DNA of 64,000 bases. Origin: Diplolepis rosae. Lineage: Eukaryota > Arthropoda > Insecta > Hymenoptera > Diplolepididae. The translations under genes and the position numbers were made by a program. The DNA lies in contig JAPYXD010000713.1 in assembly GCA_030998225.1 (NCBI GenBank), forward strand, positions 1,240,001 through 1,304,000, read 5' to 3'. The notes under the pieces are model-generated. The model saw only the letters and a list, made by a program, of their open reading frames with translations. It ran no database searches and was not told the DNA's origin. Position 1 is the stretch's first letter; each line of letters starts with the position of its first letter. Positions 20,552-32,110 of the stretch are shown here, piece by piece.

Positions 20552-22630
20552 ATGTTAAAATCAAGTTTCGATATCATAACACCTGTGCAAACTGTTAAAA
20601 GAATGAAGCCTAAAGCAAAGCCTCAATCAAATAAATTTTTATCGCAAAGTAAACTGAGTAGTTTATCCAAAGATGCATTTACAGATGTCTTGGAAAAAAC
20701 ATACGTGGACGAAACTAGTGTTCCTGCCTCTAACTCTGCCTCTAGCTCTGCCTTCAAGCGGGTCTCAGTTGAGACATCGAAAAAATCTATTGTGCCAAAT
20801 TCACAAGTTGAAAAATTGACGGGTATGATATCTTCAGAAAGCCTAATCCAATCAAAAAACTGCGAGAATGGAATAGTAACATTCGAAAATAGGTCAATCG
20901 ATAAAATTAATTCTACCCGGTAAGTATATAATCTTAGGTGGCAATATCTATTCAGATTCGTATTTTTCAACATTATGTCAAAAAAATATTTACTGCACAA
21001 GAACACTGAATACGTTATCGTGAATGTAAATAAGCAATGAAAATTAAGTTCTAATGTGCATTCTTTATTACTACTTTCAGAGAAATTACAAAGCATAATT
21101 GTGCTTCAGTACGGGATGTTGTATCTCCTTCGTTATTCTCAACTCCTGACGCTAATGCTTCAAACCACGTAAGGAGTTTAGCATCAAGAGAAATAACTGT
21201 AAAGGAAAACATTTTGTTAGACATAGCTCAACGTCTTCAGTAAGTTAATGTAAATTTCCATATATCTAAAAAATGTAATGTGTAATTGGCAATGAATGAA
21301 TGACCATTCTTTTTTTAAATGTTACTTGTAAGTTCATATCATCTCCGTGGGATGTAATACTTAGTCTTTTTAATCGAAATGAAAAATCTTTAAATCATCG
21401 ATATTCGAAAAGGTAAAATGTATATTGAAAGCTTCTAAACGTTATTTTATAACAGAATTTAATAACTGTGCAGAATAATCATTAATATTTGCCTTTGTTC
21501 TTTTACAAATAAGAATTCGTGTTTAAAATTATTCAAATGTATGTAGTTATGCATTACAAGGTTATCAGTTATGAATATTGAAAATATTTACAGGAATGTT
21601 GAAAATTATTGCAGAGAAATGAAAACTTCTCTTGCAGTTTTGAAAGAAGATGCTACTATTGGAAAATCGAAACCGTTGTTTGCTCCTCCTCAAGGTTTTC
21701 CTTTACAAACTTTACAAGAATTTAATTCATTTGAGCAAGATGAAATGAAACAAAACAAGCTGGTATGAGTCGTTGTTCTTATTTATTACACAAGTTGAAA
21801 AAATTTCATACATTTCAGATCGCTGGACCAATGACAATTGATTTCAATACTTCTTTCCTTCATAGAATCCGAATCTAAAATCGAAAGTAGTTTAGCATTC
21901 TTTCGTATCATGGCTCTAATATTTATGGTCTTTTTTTATCATTCAACTAGCTCTCACTCACATTTTTATATCCACAACAATCTTATTTTTATTCCTAAAT
22001 GTGCCATATAATTCCTGGAGAAATTTATTTTACATATTTTTCACAGTACCGTGAATTAAGGAAATATGGAGGAACAAAGATACGAGAAGCGCTTAATTTT
22101 GCTTTCAAAGGAAGCATTAGCGACAAACTTGCTACAGAATTTACGTGGTGTGGGGAAAAAAAAAACTACAAAGTTCAGTGGTTCTAAAATGGCTGCACTT
22201 TTATTTAGTAAGTACAGACAAAATATAGGCCTCAAACTACAGAAATATTTTATTGAAATGATGAAAATAGTTGCGAAAAACATTAATAGCCTAAATCATA
22301 TTTACTCTTGTAATTTCAGGAGTAATGCAGAAATGTCCTAATTTCCCAGAACCAGAATCACAAACAGCATTCAAGTTAGAAATGATCGAGGTATTAAGAA
22401 ATGCAAAACAAAGGTACCGAAATAGCCTAAAACAAAATAACTCTCGCCGAAAACTCAAACCAGAACAAGAGATTGAGGTAGATGAAGAACGTGATTTTCT
22501 TTCCGAAGAAGACGATGAGGGTAATAATAGTAACTCGGAAAATGAACACGTTCAGCTCTCGCAAGACAGACAGATAGAAGATAGACAGAGTGAAAGGAAT
22601 GATTCCTCATCCAATGAGAGTGATGCTTGA
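20552..22630 (+). pseudogene. five-exon gene with a DUF4806-like C-terminal domain, one frameshift
   Basis: The exons are 20552-20919, 21081-21239, 21594-21762, 22047-22207 and 22320-22630. Donors are GTAAGT, GTAAGT, GTATGA and GTAAGT; acceptors end TTTCAG, TTACAG, TCACAG and TTTCAG. All phases agree. The frame is open upstream to 20445, so an earlier exon may exist. Exon 1 is basic and serine-rich. Exons 3-5 carry the DUF4806-like region: FPLQTLQEF...FE, then LRKYGG, then a TWCG turn, then FSGSKMAALLF and an NFPEPE...AF segment. DUF4806 is an arthropod-rich domain of unknown function. The C-terminal 55 residues are acidic. A run of ten A at 22156-22165 shifts the frame by one, so the reading ends early at TAA 22185-22187; this may be a real mutation or a homopolymer sequencing error. 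The gene lies 119 bp after the transposase stop, on the same strand. AATAAA lies at 22869. Confidence 0.65.
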
Positions 22631-22770
22631 GACCAAAGTTTGTTTCTTACAATTATAGAGGTTTAATCAAAAAGATCGAAAAAGGGCGTGATAAATTATT
22701 TTAAATTTCGTTGTACGTTTCTTTCATTGTTCATTTCATGATTATAAGTTTATGTCGTTAACAAATTATT

Positions 22771-22796
22771 CTGATAAAGGCCCAAGAAGGGCCAAA
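22771..22796 (+). other. GGCCC hairpin with hammerhead-like context
   Basis: CTGATAA is followed by a GGCCC/GGGCC stem with a 5-base loop and then CAAAG. This resembles the CUGANGA - stem II - GAAA core of hammerhead ribozymes carried by Penelope-like and other retroelements. Two core guanines are replaced by A and C, so self-cleavage is not expected. It is probably the remnant of a retroelement tail downstream of the DUF4806-like gene. Confidence 0.3.
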
Positions 22797-23907
22797 GTTC
22801 TTGTATCTTAATACGTTCCAGAGTGTGCACAAACTCGAACCTAAAAATTGAATTCAGTTTCTCCGGCCAATAAAAAGTCCTTAAAGTGTAACTTAAAAAT
22901 ACCCAGACCGAATCCATTTCAAATAAGATATGCAGTACAATTTCAAGTCACAGAATCGGTCGCCGAGGAAATGTTTTTTTTTTTTAAGGAAAATAAAACG
23001 ACACGTATTTAATAATGTTTTGAGGGACAAAATTTCGCGAAGTTATGAGTAATTAATTTTTTAAAGGTGTTAAAAAAATACAGTTTTTCTAAAACTTTTA
23101 TCACTTTTGAACTAATTAAGATATTGAAGTTTTTTTCTGTACCTAGTGAGGTTTATTGCTCTTTTTCAACACGTGGTTGCAAAATTAAAAAATATTGATA
23201 TAATATTTTTTAAATTGAAATTGAAAAGTTCTAACATTTATAAACTTTTTAAAATCGTATTTTATTTTATGCTTCGGGGGTCTTTGTACACCCTGGATTA
23301 TATCAAATTTTCCCTTAAGATTATAGTTTTTTAGTAAAAAAAGCGCGACAAAGGGCTTGATAAAACAAAAAAGTATATCTTAGCGTTGTCTATTTAATAG
23401 AAAAATGCGTTCAAATTATGTTTCTTTTACGATTATACTTTAAATATATCTTATATACGGAAGGTTTATATATGTTTAAAGAAGAAAACCGAATTACTCG
23501 TATTTTCATACACTTAATACAATAAAAATATTATTTGTTAAAAACAACTGCCTCTTCACCGTCTTATTCTTATTGATATTATACTAATTTTCAGCATTTC
23601 AAATAATGACAGAAACAATAATTAAATGTAGAGTATCGCATTTAGCTTAAATAACTCCTGTCTTTTTTAACAATGTAAAAAAATTATTTTTGAATCAGGA
23701 ACCTTTTTCTAAAACTGTCGTAACACATTGTTTTTGTCACTTTTATAAACATAAATAGGTTTTTTTTATAATAGCGACATTTCGGCGAGCTATGAAAATG
23801 TACTTTAAACTTAAACTCATAAAATTATGGTTAATAAAAGAGAAATAGATTTCTAATTGGGACATTCAAATTGAATAAGTAATTATAGAATAAATTTTTT
23901 ATTGCAG
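22797..23907. other. AT-rich intergenic stretch, no gene seen
   Basis: Apart from AATAAA at 22869 and scattered A and T runs, nothing recognisable is present. A 62-codon plus frame (23146-23334) is of lysine, isoleucine and phenylalanine-rich composition expected from AT-rich DNA. Confidence 0.6.
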
Positions 23908-24011
23908 ATTGCCTTTACAAAAAGATTACTGATGCCGGAATTCGTGGAAGAGCTAGAGCTGCGAGAATGAGGAGAGTTTGGCAATATTTGTCCAAGAATA
24001 ACAATAAGTGA
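23908..24011 (+). CDS. candidate short terminal exon (arginine-rich)
   Basis: A good acceptor (TTTTTTATTGCAG, ending 23907) precedes a frame that reads through TDAGIRGRARAARMRRVW to TGA 24009-24011. Codon use is less AT-skewed than the surroundings. It could be an alternative 3' exon of the DUF4806-like gene or the last exon of an otherwise lost gene. No partner donor was identified. Confidence 0.3.
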
Positions 24012-24639
24012 ACATAGATTCACGGAACTTTCTGAGTACCTCTACACCGTAACATTTAACATCGTATGATCAATAACCTTGAATTCAAATTGAAACGTCA
24101 AATCAAATCCGATTAGTCTTGACGATCTTAAAAGAATCTGGTGCTGTAGCCGATGCTTTAGTTATTTATTACTGTGTGAATTCCATATTTTTCAAGCTTA
24201 TCACTTTTATTTGTAAAAAAAGTCTGACGATTCTGTAGTTCCTATTACGTATTATTCTGTGCTTTAATGATGAAATTAATTGACCAAAGTATTTCGAAAG
24301 TAAATAAGTTAAGTTTTCTAATAGAAATGTTACAATTATATCTCAAATTAAATTATTATACAGTCTAGCTATCCCGTGGTAATTCGATTTATATATACAT
24401 TCTTTATGTTTCTTATAGTTGTGTATGACTATTTATGTCTATTATTTAATTTCAAAGTATGAAATTGCTTAAAGCTATAACGATCCGGTGTTTTATTTAG
24501 CAACAACCAGTATGAATAAATTATATAAAATTATGCTATTTGTCTAATGAGCACACTGTGTTCATAAGACGCATTTTTAATACCCTAAACTGAACAAAAT
24601 AATGATTTTTAAAAACTTTTTTGAAGTAGGAAATGACGT
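24012..24639. other. AT-rich spacer before the satellite, no gene seen
   Basis: No reading frame, RNA or transposon end was recognised. It contains short A/T runs and AATAAA-like words only. Confidence 0.6.
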
Positions 24640-24835
24640 CGTATAAAAGGACGTACAAAAGGATGTACCAAAGGACGTACAAAAGGACATCTTTTTGTAT
24701 CCCAATTTGGCATTTCCTTTTGTACGGACTTTTGTGCGTACTTTAGTACGTCCCTTTGGTCGCACTTTTATAAGTCCTTCTGTACGTACTTTTATACGTC
24801 CTTTTGCACGTCCTTTTATACGTACGCTTTTAAAA
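24640..24835. repeat. inverted 12-bp minisatellite at the satellite border
   Basis: The unit is CTTTTRTACGTC or close variants. About four units lie in one orientation (24640-24690, as GGACGTACAAAA) and about nine or ten in the opposite orientation (24709-24832), with a roughly 20-bp spacer, so the whole can fold back. Because 12 bp is four codons, both strands show open frames of basic repeats (minus 24577-24942, plus 24695-24925); these are not considered genes. The first satellite monomer begins directly after it. Confidence 0.85.
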
Positions 24836-27800
24836 GTGGGGAAGCTAATAACTGTTATTCTCGTATTTGACAACTTCGAAAATACACGATTCAATATAGC
24901 AAAAAACGAAGAAAGCAAACAATAAAACTTTTTGTTTAACATACGAAAATGCGAATACGATTTTTAAGTTTTTGACAAAATTCACTTTTTCAGGATCGAC
25001 ACTAGACAATATGCAAACATTGCATTATATGTGAACATTTTCACTTCTCGTGACGCTAAAAACTGTTATTCTGGTATTTGACATCTTCGATAATACACGA
25101 TTCAATATAGTATGAAAAGATTAAACCGAACAATATAACTTCGTACTTAACCTACGCAAATGTAAATACGATTTTGTAGTTTATTAAGCATGCACGTTTC
25201 AAGGTTCGAAACCAAACATTACTCAAATATTGCGTAGTATTTGAACATTTTTACTTCTCGTGACGCTAAAAACTGTTATTATGGTATTTGACATCTTCGA
25301 TAATACACGATTCAATATAGCATGAAAAGATAAAACCGAATAATATAACTTCGTGCTTAACCTACGAAAATGTAAATACGATTTTTCTGTGTATTAAGCA
25401 TGCACGTTTCAAGGTTCGAAACTACACATTACTAAGACATTGCGTAGTATGTGAACCTTTTTACTTATCGTGATGCTAAAAACAGTTATTCGCATATTTG
25501 ATATTTTTGATAGTACACGATTCAATATAGCATAAAAGGATGAAAGCGAACAATAAAACTTCTTGTTTAACATACGAAAATGCGAATACGATTTTTAGGT
25601 TTTTGACAAAATTCACTTTTTCAGGTACTACACTAGACAATATGCAAACATTGCATTATATGTGAACATTTTTACTTCTCGTGACGCTAAAACCTGTTAT
25701 TCTGGTATTTGACATCTTCGATAATACACGATTCAATATAGCATGAAAAGATGAAACCGAACAATATAACTTCGTGCTTAACCTACGAAAATATAAATAC
25801 GATTTTTCAGTTTATTAAGCATGCACGTTTCAAGGTTCGAAACCAAACATTACTCAAACATTGCGTAGTATGTTAACATCTTTACTTCTCGTGATGCTAA
25901 AAACAGTTACTCGCATATTTGATATGTTTGATAATACACGATTTAATATAGCATAAAAGGATGAAAGCGAACAATAAAACTTCTTGTTTAACATACGAAA
26001 ATGCGAATACGATTTTTAGGTTTTTGTCAAAATTCACTTTTTTAGGTTCGACACTAGACAATAAACAAACATTGCATAATATGTGAACATTTTTACTTCT
26101 CGTGAAGCTAAAACCTGTTATTCTGGTATTTGACATCTTCGATAATACACGATTCATTATAGCATAAAAAGATGAAACCGAACAATATAACTTCGTGCTT
26201 AACCTACGAAAATATAAATACGATTTTTCAGTTTATTAAGCATGCACGTTTCAAGGTTCGAAACCAAACATTACTCAAACATTGCGTGGTATTTGAACAA
26301 TTTTTCTTCTCGTGAAGCTAATAACTGTTATTCTCATATTTAATAACTTCGATCATACACGATTCAATATAGCAAAAAACGAAGAAAGCAAACTATTAAA
26401 CTTTTTGTTTAACATACGAAAATGCGAATACGATTTTTAGGTTTTTGACAAAATTCACTTTTTTAGGTTCGACACTAGACAATATGCAAACATTGCATTA
26501 TATGTGAACATTTTCACTTCTCGTGACGCTAAAAACTGTTATTCTGGTATTTGACATTTTCGATAATACACTATTCAATATAGTATGAAAAGATTAAACC
26601 GAACAATATAACTTCGTACTTAACCTACGCAAATGTAAATACGATTTTGTAGTTTATTAAGCATGCACGTTTCAAGGTTCGAAACCAAACATTACTCAAA
26701 TATTGCGTAGTATTTGAACATTTTTACTTCTCGTGACGCTAAAAACTGTTATTCTGGTATTTGACATCTTCGATCATACACGATTCAATATAGCAAAAAA
26801 CGAAGAAAGCAAACTATTAAACTTTTTGTTTAACATACGAAAATGCGAATACGATTTTTAGGTTTTTGACAAAATTCACTTTTTTAGGTTCGACACTAGA
26901 CAATATGCAAACATTGCATAATATGTGAACATTTTTACTTCTTGTGAAGCTAAAACCTGTTATTCTGGTATTTGACATCTTCGATAATACACGATTCAAT
27001 ATAGTATGAAAAGATTAAACCGAACAATATAACTTCGTGCTTAACCTACGCAAATGTAAATACGATTTTGCAGTTTATTAAGCATGCACGTTTCAAGGTT
27101 CGAAACCAAACATTACTCAAACATTGCGTAGTATTTGAACATTTTTTCTTCTCGTGACGCTAAAAACTGTTATTCTGGTATTTGACATCTTCGATAATAC
27201 ACGATTCAATATAGCAAAAAACGAAGAAAGCAAACAATATAACTTCGTGCTTAACCTACGAAAATATAAATACGATTTTTCAGTTTATTAAGCATGCACG
27301 TTTCAAGGTTCGAAACCAAACATTACTCAAACATTGCGTAGTATTTGAACATTTTTTCTTCTCGTGAAGCTAATAACTGTTATTCTCGTATTTGACAACT
27401 TCGATCATAGACGATTCAATACAGCGAAAAACGAAGAAAGCAAACAATAAAACTTTTTGTTTAAAATACGAAAATGCGAATACGATTTTTAGGTTTTTGA
27501 CAAAATTCACTTTTTTAGGATCGACACAAGACAATATACAAACATTGCATTATATGTGAACATTTTCACTTCTCGTGACGCAAAAAACTGTTATTCTGGT
27601 ATTTGACATTTTCGATAATAGACGATTCAATATAGTATGAAAAGATTAAACCGAACAATATAACTTCGTGCTTAACCTACTAAAATGTAAATACGATTTT
27701 TCAGTTTATTAAGCATGCACGTTTCAAGGTTCGAAACCAAACATTACTCAAATATTGCGTAGTATTTGAACATTTTTACTTCTCGTGACGCTAAAAACTG

Positions 27801-29448
27801 TAATTCTGGTATTTGACATCTTCGATAATACACGATTCAATATAGCAAAAAACGAAGAAAGCAAACAATAAAACTTTTTGTTTAACATACGAAAATGCGA
27901 ATACGATTTTTAGGTTTTTGACAAAATTCACTTTTTCAGGTTCGACACTAGACAATATGCAAACATTGCATTATATGTGAACATTTTCACTTCTCGTGAC
28001 GCTAAAAACTGTTATTCTGGTATTTGACATTTTCGATCATACACGATTCAATATAGCTAAAAACAAAGAAAGCAAACAATAAAACTTTTTGTTTAGCATA
28101 CGAAAATGCGAATACGATTTTTAGGTTTTTGACAAAATTCACTTTTATAGGTTCGACACTAGACAATAAACAAACATTGCATAATATGTGAACATTTTTA
28201 CTTCTCGTGAAGCTAAAACCTGTTATCCTGGTATTTGACATCTTCGATAATACACGATTCAATATAGCATGAAAAGATAAAACCGAATAATATAACTTCG
28301 TGCTTAACCTACGAAAATGTAAATACGATTTTGCAGTTTATTAAGCATGCACGTTTCAAGGTTCGAAACCAAACATTACTCAAACATTGCGTAGTATGTG
28401 ATCATTTTTACTTCTCGTGATGCTAAAAACAGTTACTCGCATATTTGATATGTTTGATAATACACGATTTAATATAGCATAAAAGGATGAAAGCGAATAA
28501 TAAAACTTCTTGTTTAACATACGAAAATGCGAATACGATTTTTAGGTTTTTGACAAAATTCACTTTTTCAGGTTCGACACTAGACAATATGCAAACATTG
28601 CATTATATGTGAACATTTTCACTTCTCGTGACGCTAAAAACTGTTATTCTGGTATTTGACATTTTCGATAATACACGATTCAATATAGCAAAAAACGAAG
28701 AAAGCAAACAATAAAACTTTTTGTTTAACATTCGAAAATGCGAATACGATTTTTAGGTTTTTGTTCAAATTCACTTTTTTAGGTTCGACACTAGACAATA
28801 AACAAACATTGCATAATATGTGAACATTTTTACTTCTCGTGAAGCTAAAACCTGTTATGCTGGTATTTGACATCTTCGATAATACACGATTCATTATAGC
28901 ATGAAAAGATGAAACCGAACAATATAACTTCGTGCTTAACCTACGAAAATATAAATACGATTTTTCAGTTTATTAAGCATGCACGTTTCAAGGTTCGTAA
29001 CCAAACATTACTCAAACATTGCGCAGTATGTTAACATTTTTTACTTCTCGTGAAGCTAAATACAGTTACTCGCATATTTGATATGTTTGATAATACACGA
29101 TTTAATATAGCATAAAAGGATGAAAGCGAACAATAAAACTTCTTGTTTAACATACGAAAATGCGAATACGATTTTTAGGTTTTTGACAAAATTCACTTTT
29201 TTAGGTTCGACACTAGACAATAAACAAACATTGCATAATATGTGAACATTTTTACTTCTCGTGAAGCTAAAACCTGTTATTCTGGTATTTGACATTTTCG
29301 ATAATACACGATTCCATATAGTATGAAAAGATTGAACCGAGCAATATAACTTCGTGCTTAACCTACGAAAATATAAATACGATTTTTCAGTTTATTAAGC
29401 ATGCACGTTTCAAGGTTCGAAACCAAACATTACTCAAACATTGCGTAG

Positions 29449-32110
29449 TATGTTAAAATTTTTTCTTCTCGTGAAGCTAATAACTGTTTTTCTCATATTT
29501 GATAACTTCGATCATACACGATTCAATATAGCAAAAAACGAAGAAAGCAAACAATTAAACTTTTTGTTTAACATACGAAAATGCGAATATGATTTTTAGG
29601 TTTTTGACAAAATTCACTTTTTCAGGTTCGACACTAGACAATATGCATAAATAGCATAATATGTGAACATTTTCACTTCTCGTGAAGCTAAAAACTGTTA
29701 TTCTGGTATTTGACATTTTCGATAATACACGATTCAATACAGTATGAAAAGATTAAACCGAACAATATAACTTCGTGCTTAACCTACGCAAATGTAAATA
29801 CGATTTTGCAGTTTATTAAGCATGCACGTTTCAAGGTTCGAAACCAAACATTACTCAAACATTGCGTAGTATTTGAACATTTTTTCTTCTCGTGAAGCTA
29901 ATAACTGTTATTCTCGTATTTGACAACTTCGATCATAGACGATTCAATACAGCGAAAAACGAAGAAAGCAAACAATAAAACTTTTTGTTTAAAATACGAA
30001 AATGCGAATACGATTTTTAGGTTTTTGACAAAATTCACTTTTTTAGGTTCGACACTAGACAATATACAAACATTGCATAATATGTGAACATTTTTACTTC
30101 TTGTGAAGCTAAAACCTGTTATTCTGGTATTTGACATCTTCGATAATACACGATTCATTATAGCATGAAAAGATGAAACCGAACAATATAACTTCGTGCT
30201 TAACCTACGAAAGTATAAATACGATTTATCAGTTTATTAAGCATGCACGTTTCAAGGTTCGAAACCAAACATTACTAAAACATTGCGTAGTATGTTAACA
30301 TCTTTACTTCTCGTGATGCTAAAAACAGTTACTCGCATATTTGATATGTTTGATAATACACGATTTAATATAGCATAAAAGGAAGAAAGCAAACAATAAA
30401 ACTTTTTGTTTAACATACGAAAATGCGAATACGATTTTTAGGTTTTTGACAAAATTCACTTTATTAGGTTCGACACTAGACAATATACAAACATTGCATA
30501 ATATGTGAACATTTTTACTTCTCGTGAAGCTAAAAACTGTTATTTTTATATTTGATATTTTTGATGATACACGATTCGATATAGAAATAAACGAAAAAAG
30601 CAAGCAATAAAACTTTTTGTTTAACATACGTAAATGCGAATACGATTTTTAGGATTTCGACAAAATGCTTTATTTTGGGTTCGACACTAGACAATATGCA
30701 AACATAGCATAATATGTGAATATCTTCACTTCTCGTGAGGGTAAAAACAGTTACTCGCATATTTGATATTTTTGATAATACACGATTCAATATAGCATGA
30801 AAAGGTGAAACCGAATAATATAACTTCGTGCTTAACTTACGAAAATGTAAATACTATTTTTCATTTTATTAAGCATGCACGTTTCAAGTGTCGATACTAA
30901 AAATTACTAAAACATTGCGTAGTATTTGAACATTTTTACTTCTCGTGAATCTTATAAATGTTATTCTGGTATTTGACATTTTCGATAATAGACGATTCAA
31001 TATAGTATGAAAAGATTAAACCGAACAATATAACTTCGTGCTTAACCTACTAAAATGTAAATACGATTTTTCAGTTTATTAAGCATGCACGTTTCAAGGT
31101 TTGAAAAATAACATCACTAAAACATTGCGTAGTATGTGAACATTTTTACTTCTCGTGATGCTAAAAACAGTTATTCGCATATTTGATATTTTTGATAGTA
31201 CACGATTCAATATAGCATAAAAGGATGAAAGCGAACAATAAAAATTCTTGTTTAACATACGAAAATGCGAATACGATTTTTAGGTTTTTGACAAAATTCA
31301 CTTTTTTAGGTTCGACACCAGACAATATACAAACATTGCATAATATGTGAACATTTTCACTTCTCGTGACGCTAAAACCTGTTATTCTGGTATTTGACAT
31401 CTTCGATAATACACGATTCAATATAGTATGAAAAGATTAAACCGAACAATATAACTTCGTGCTTAACCTACGCAAATGTAAATACGATTTTGCAGTTTAT
31501 TAAGCATGCACGTTTCAAGGTTCGAAACCAAACATTACTCAAACATTGCGAGGTATTTGAACAATTTTTCTTCTCGTGAAGCTAATAACTGTTATTCTCG
31601 TATTTGACAACTTCGATCATACACGATTCAATATAGCAAAAAACGAAGAAAGCAAACAATAAAACTTTTTGTTTAACATACGAAAATGCGAATACGATTT
31701 TTAGGTTTTTGACAAAATTCACTTTTTTAGGTTCGACACTAGACAATATACAAACATTGCATTATATGTGAACATTTTTACTTCTCGTGACGCTAAAAAC
31801 TGTTATTTTTATATTTGATATTTTTGATGATACACGATTCGATATAGAAAAAAACGAAAAAAGCAAGCAATAAAACTTTTATTTTAACACACGAAAATGT
31901 AAATACGATTATTAGGATTTCGACAAAATGCTTTTTTTTAGGTTCGACACTAGACAATATGCAAACATAGCATAATATGTGAATATCTTCACTTCACGTG
32001 ATGGTAAAAACAGTTACTCGCATATTTGATATTTTTCATAATACACGATTCAGTATAGCATGAAAAGGTGAAACCGTACAATATAACTTACTGCTTAACC
32101 TACGAAAATG
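29449..32110 (+). repeat. higher-order block 1, copy 1
   Basis: This block of at least 2.66 kb recurs at 35977-38640 with a constant offset of 6528-6529 bp and only scattered differences (for example ATTTTGGGTTCG at about 30672 against ATTTTGTGTTCG in the other copy). Rare variants such as ACTTACTGCTTAACC (about 32087) are shared by both copies. Confidence 0.8.

Noticed and set aside
22771..22796. Active hammerhead ribozyme
   Set aside because: The required core guanines are replaced and no cleavage-site stem III/I arrangement could be drawn; it is listed only as a possible remnant.
16318..24570. CACTG-type terminal repeats around the transposase and DUF4806-like genes
   Set aside because: CACACTG words occur near 16320 and 24552, but they are not inverted partners, extend only a few bases and have no target duplication.
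24577..24942. 121-codon minus frame rich in arginine and lysine repeats
   Set aside because: It is a by-product of the 12-bp minisatellite, whose unit is four codons; the opposite strand is open as well.
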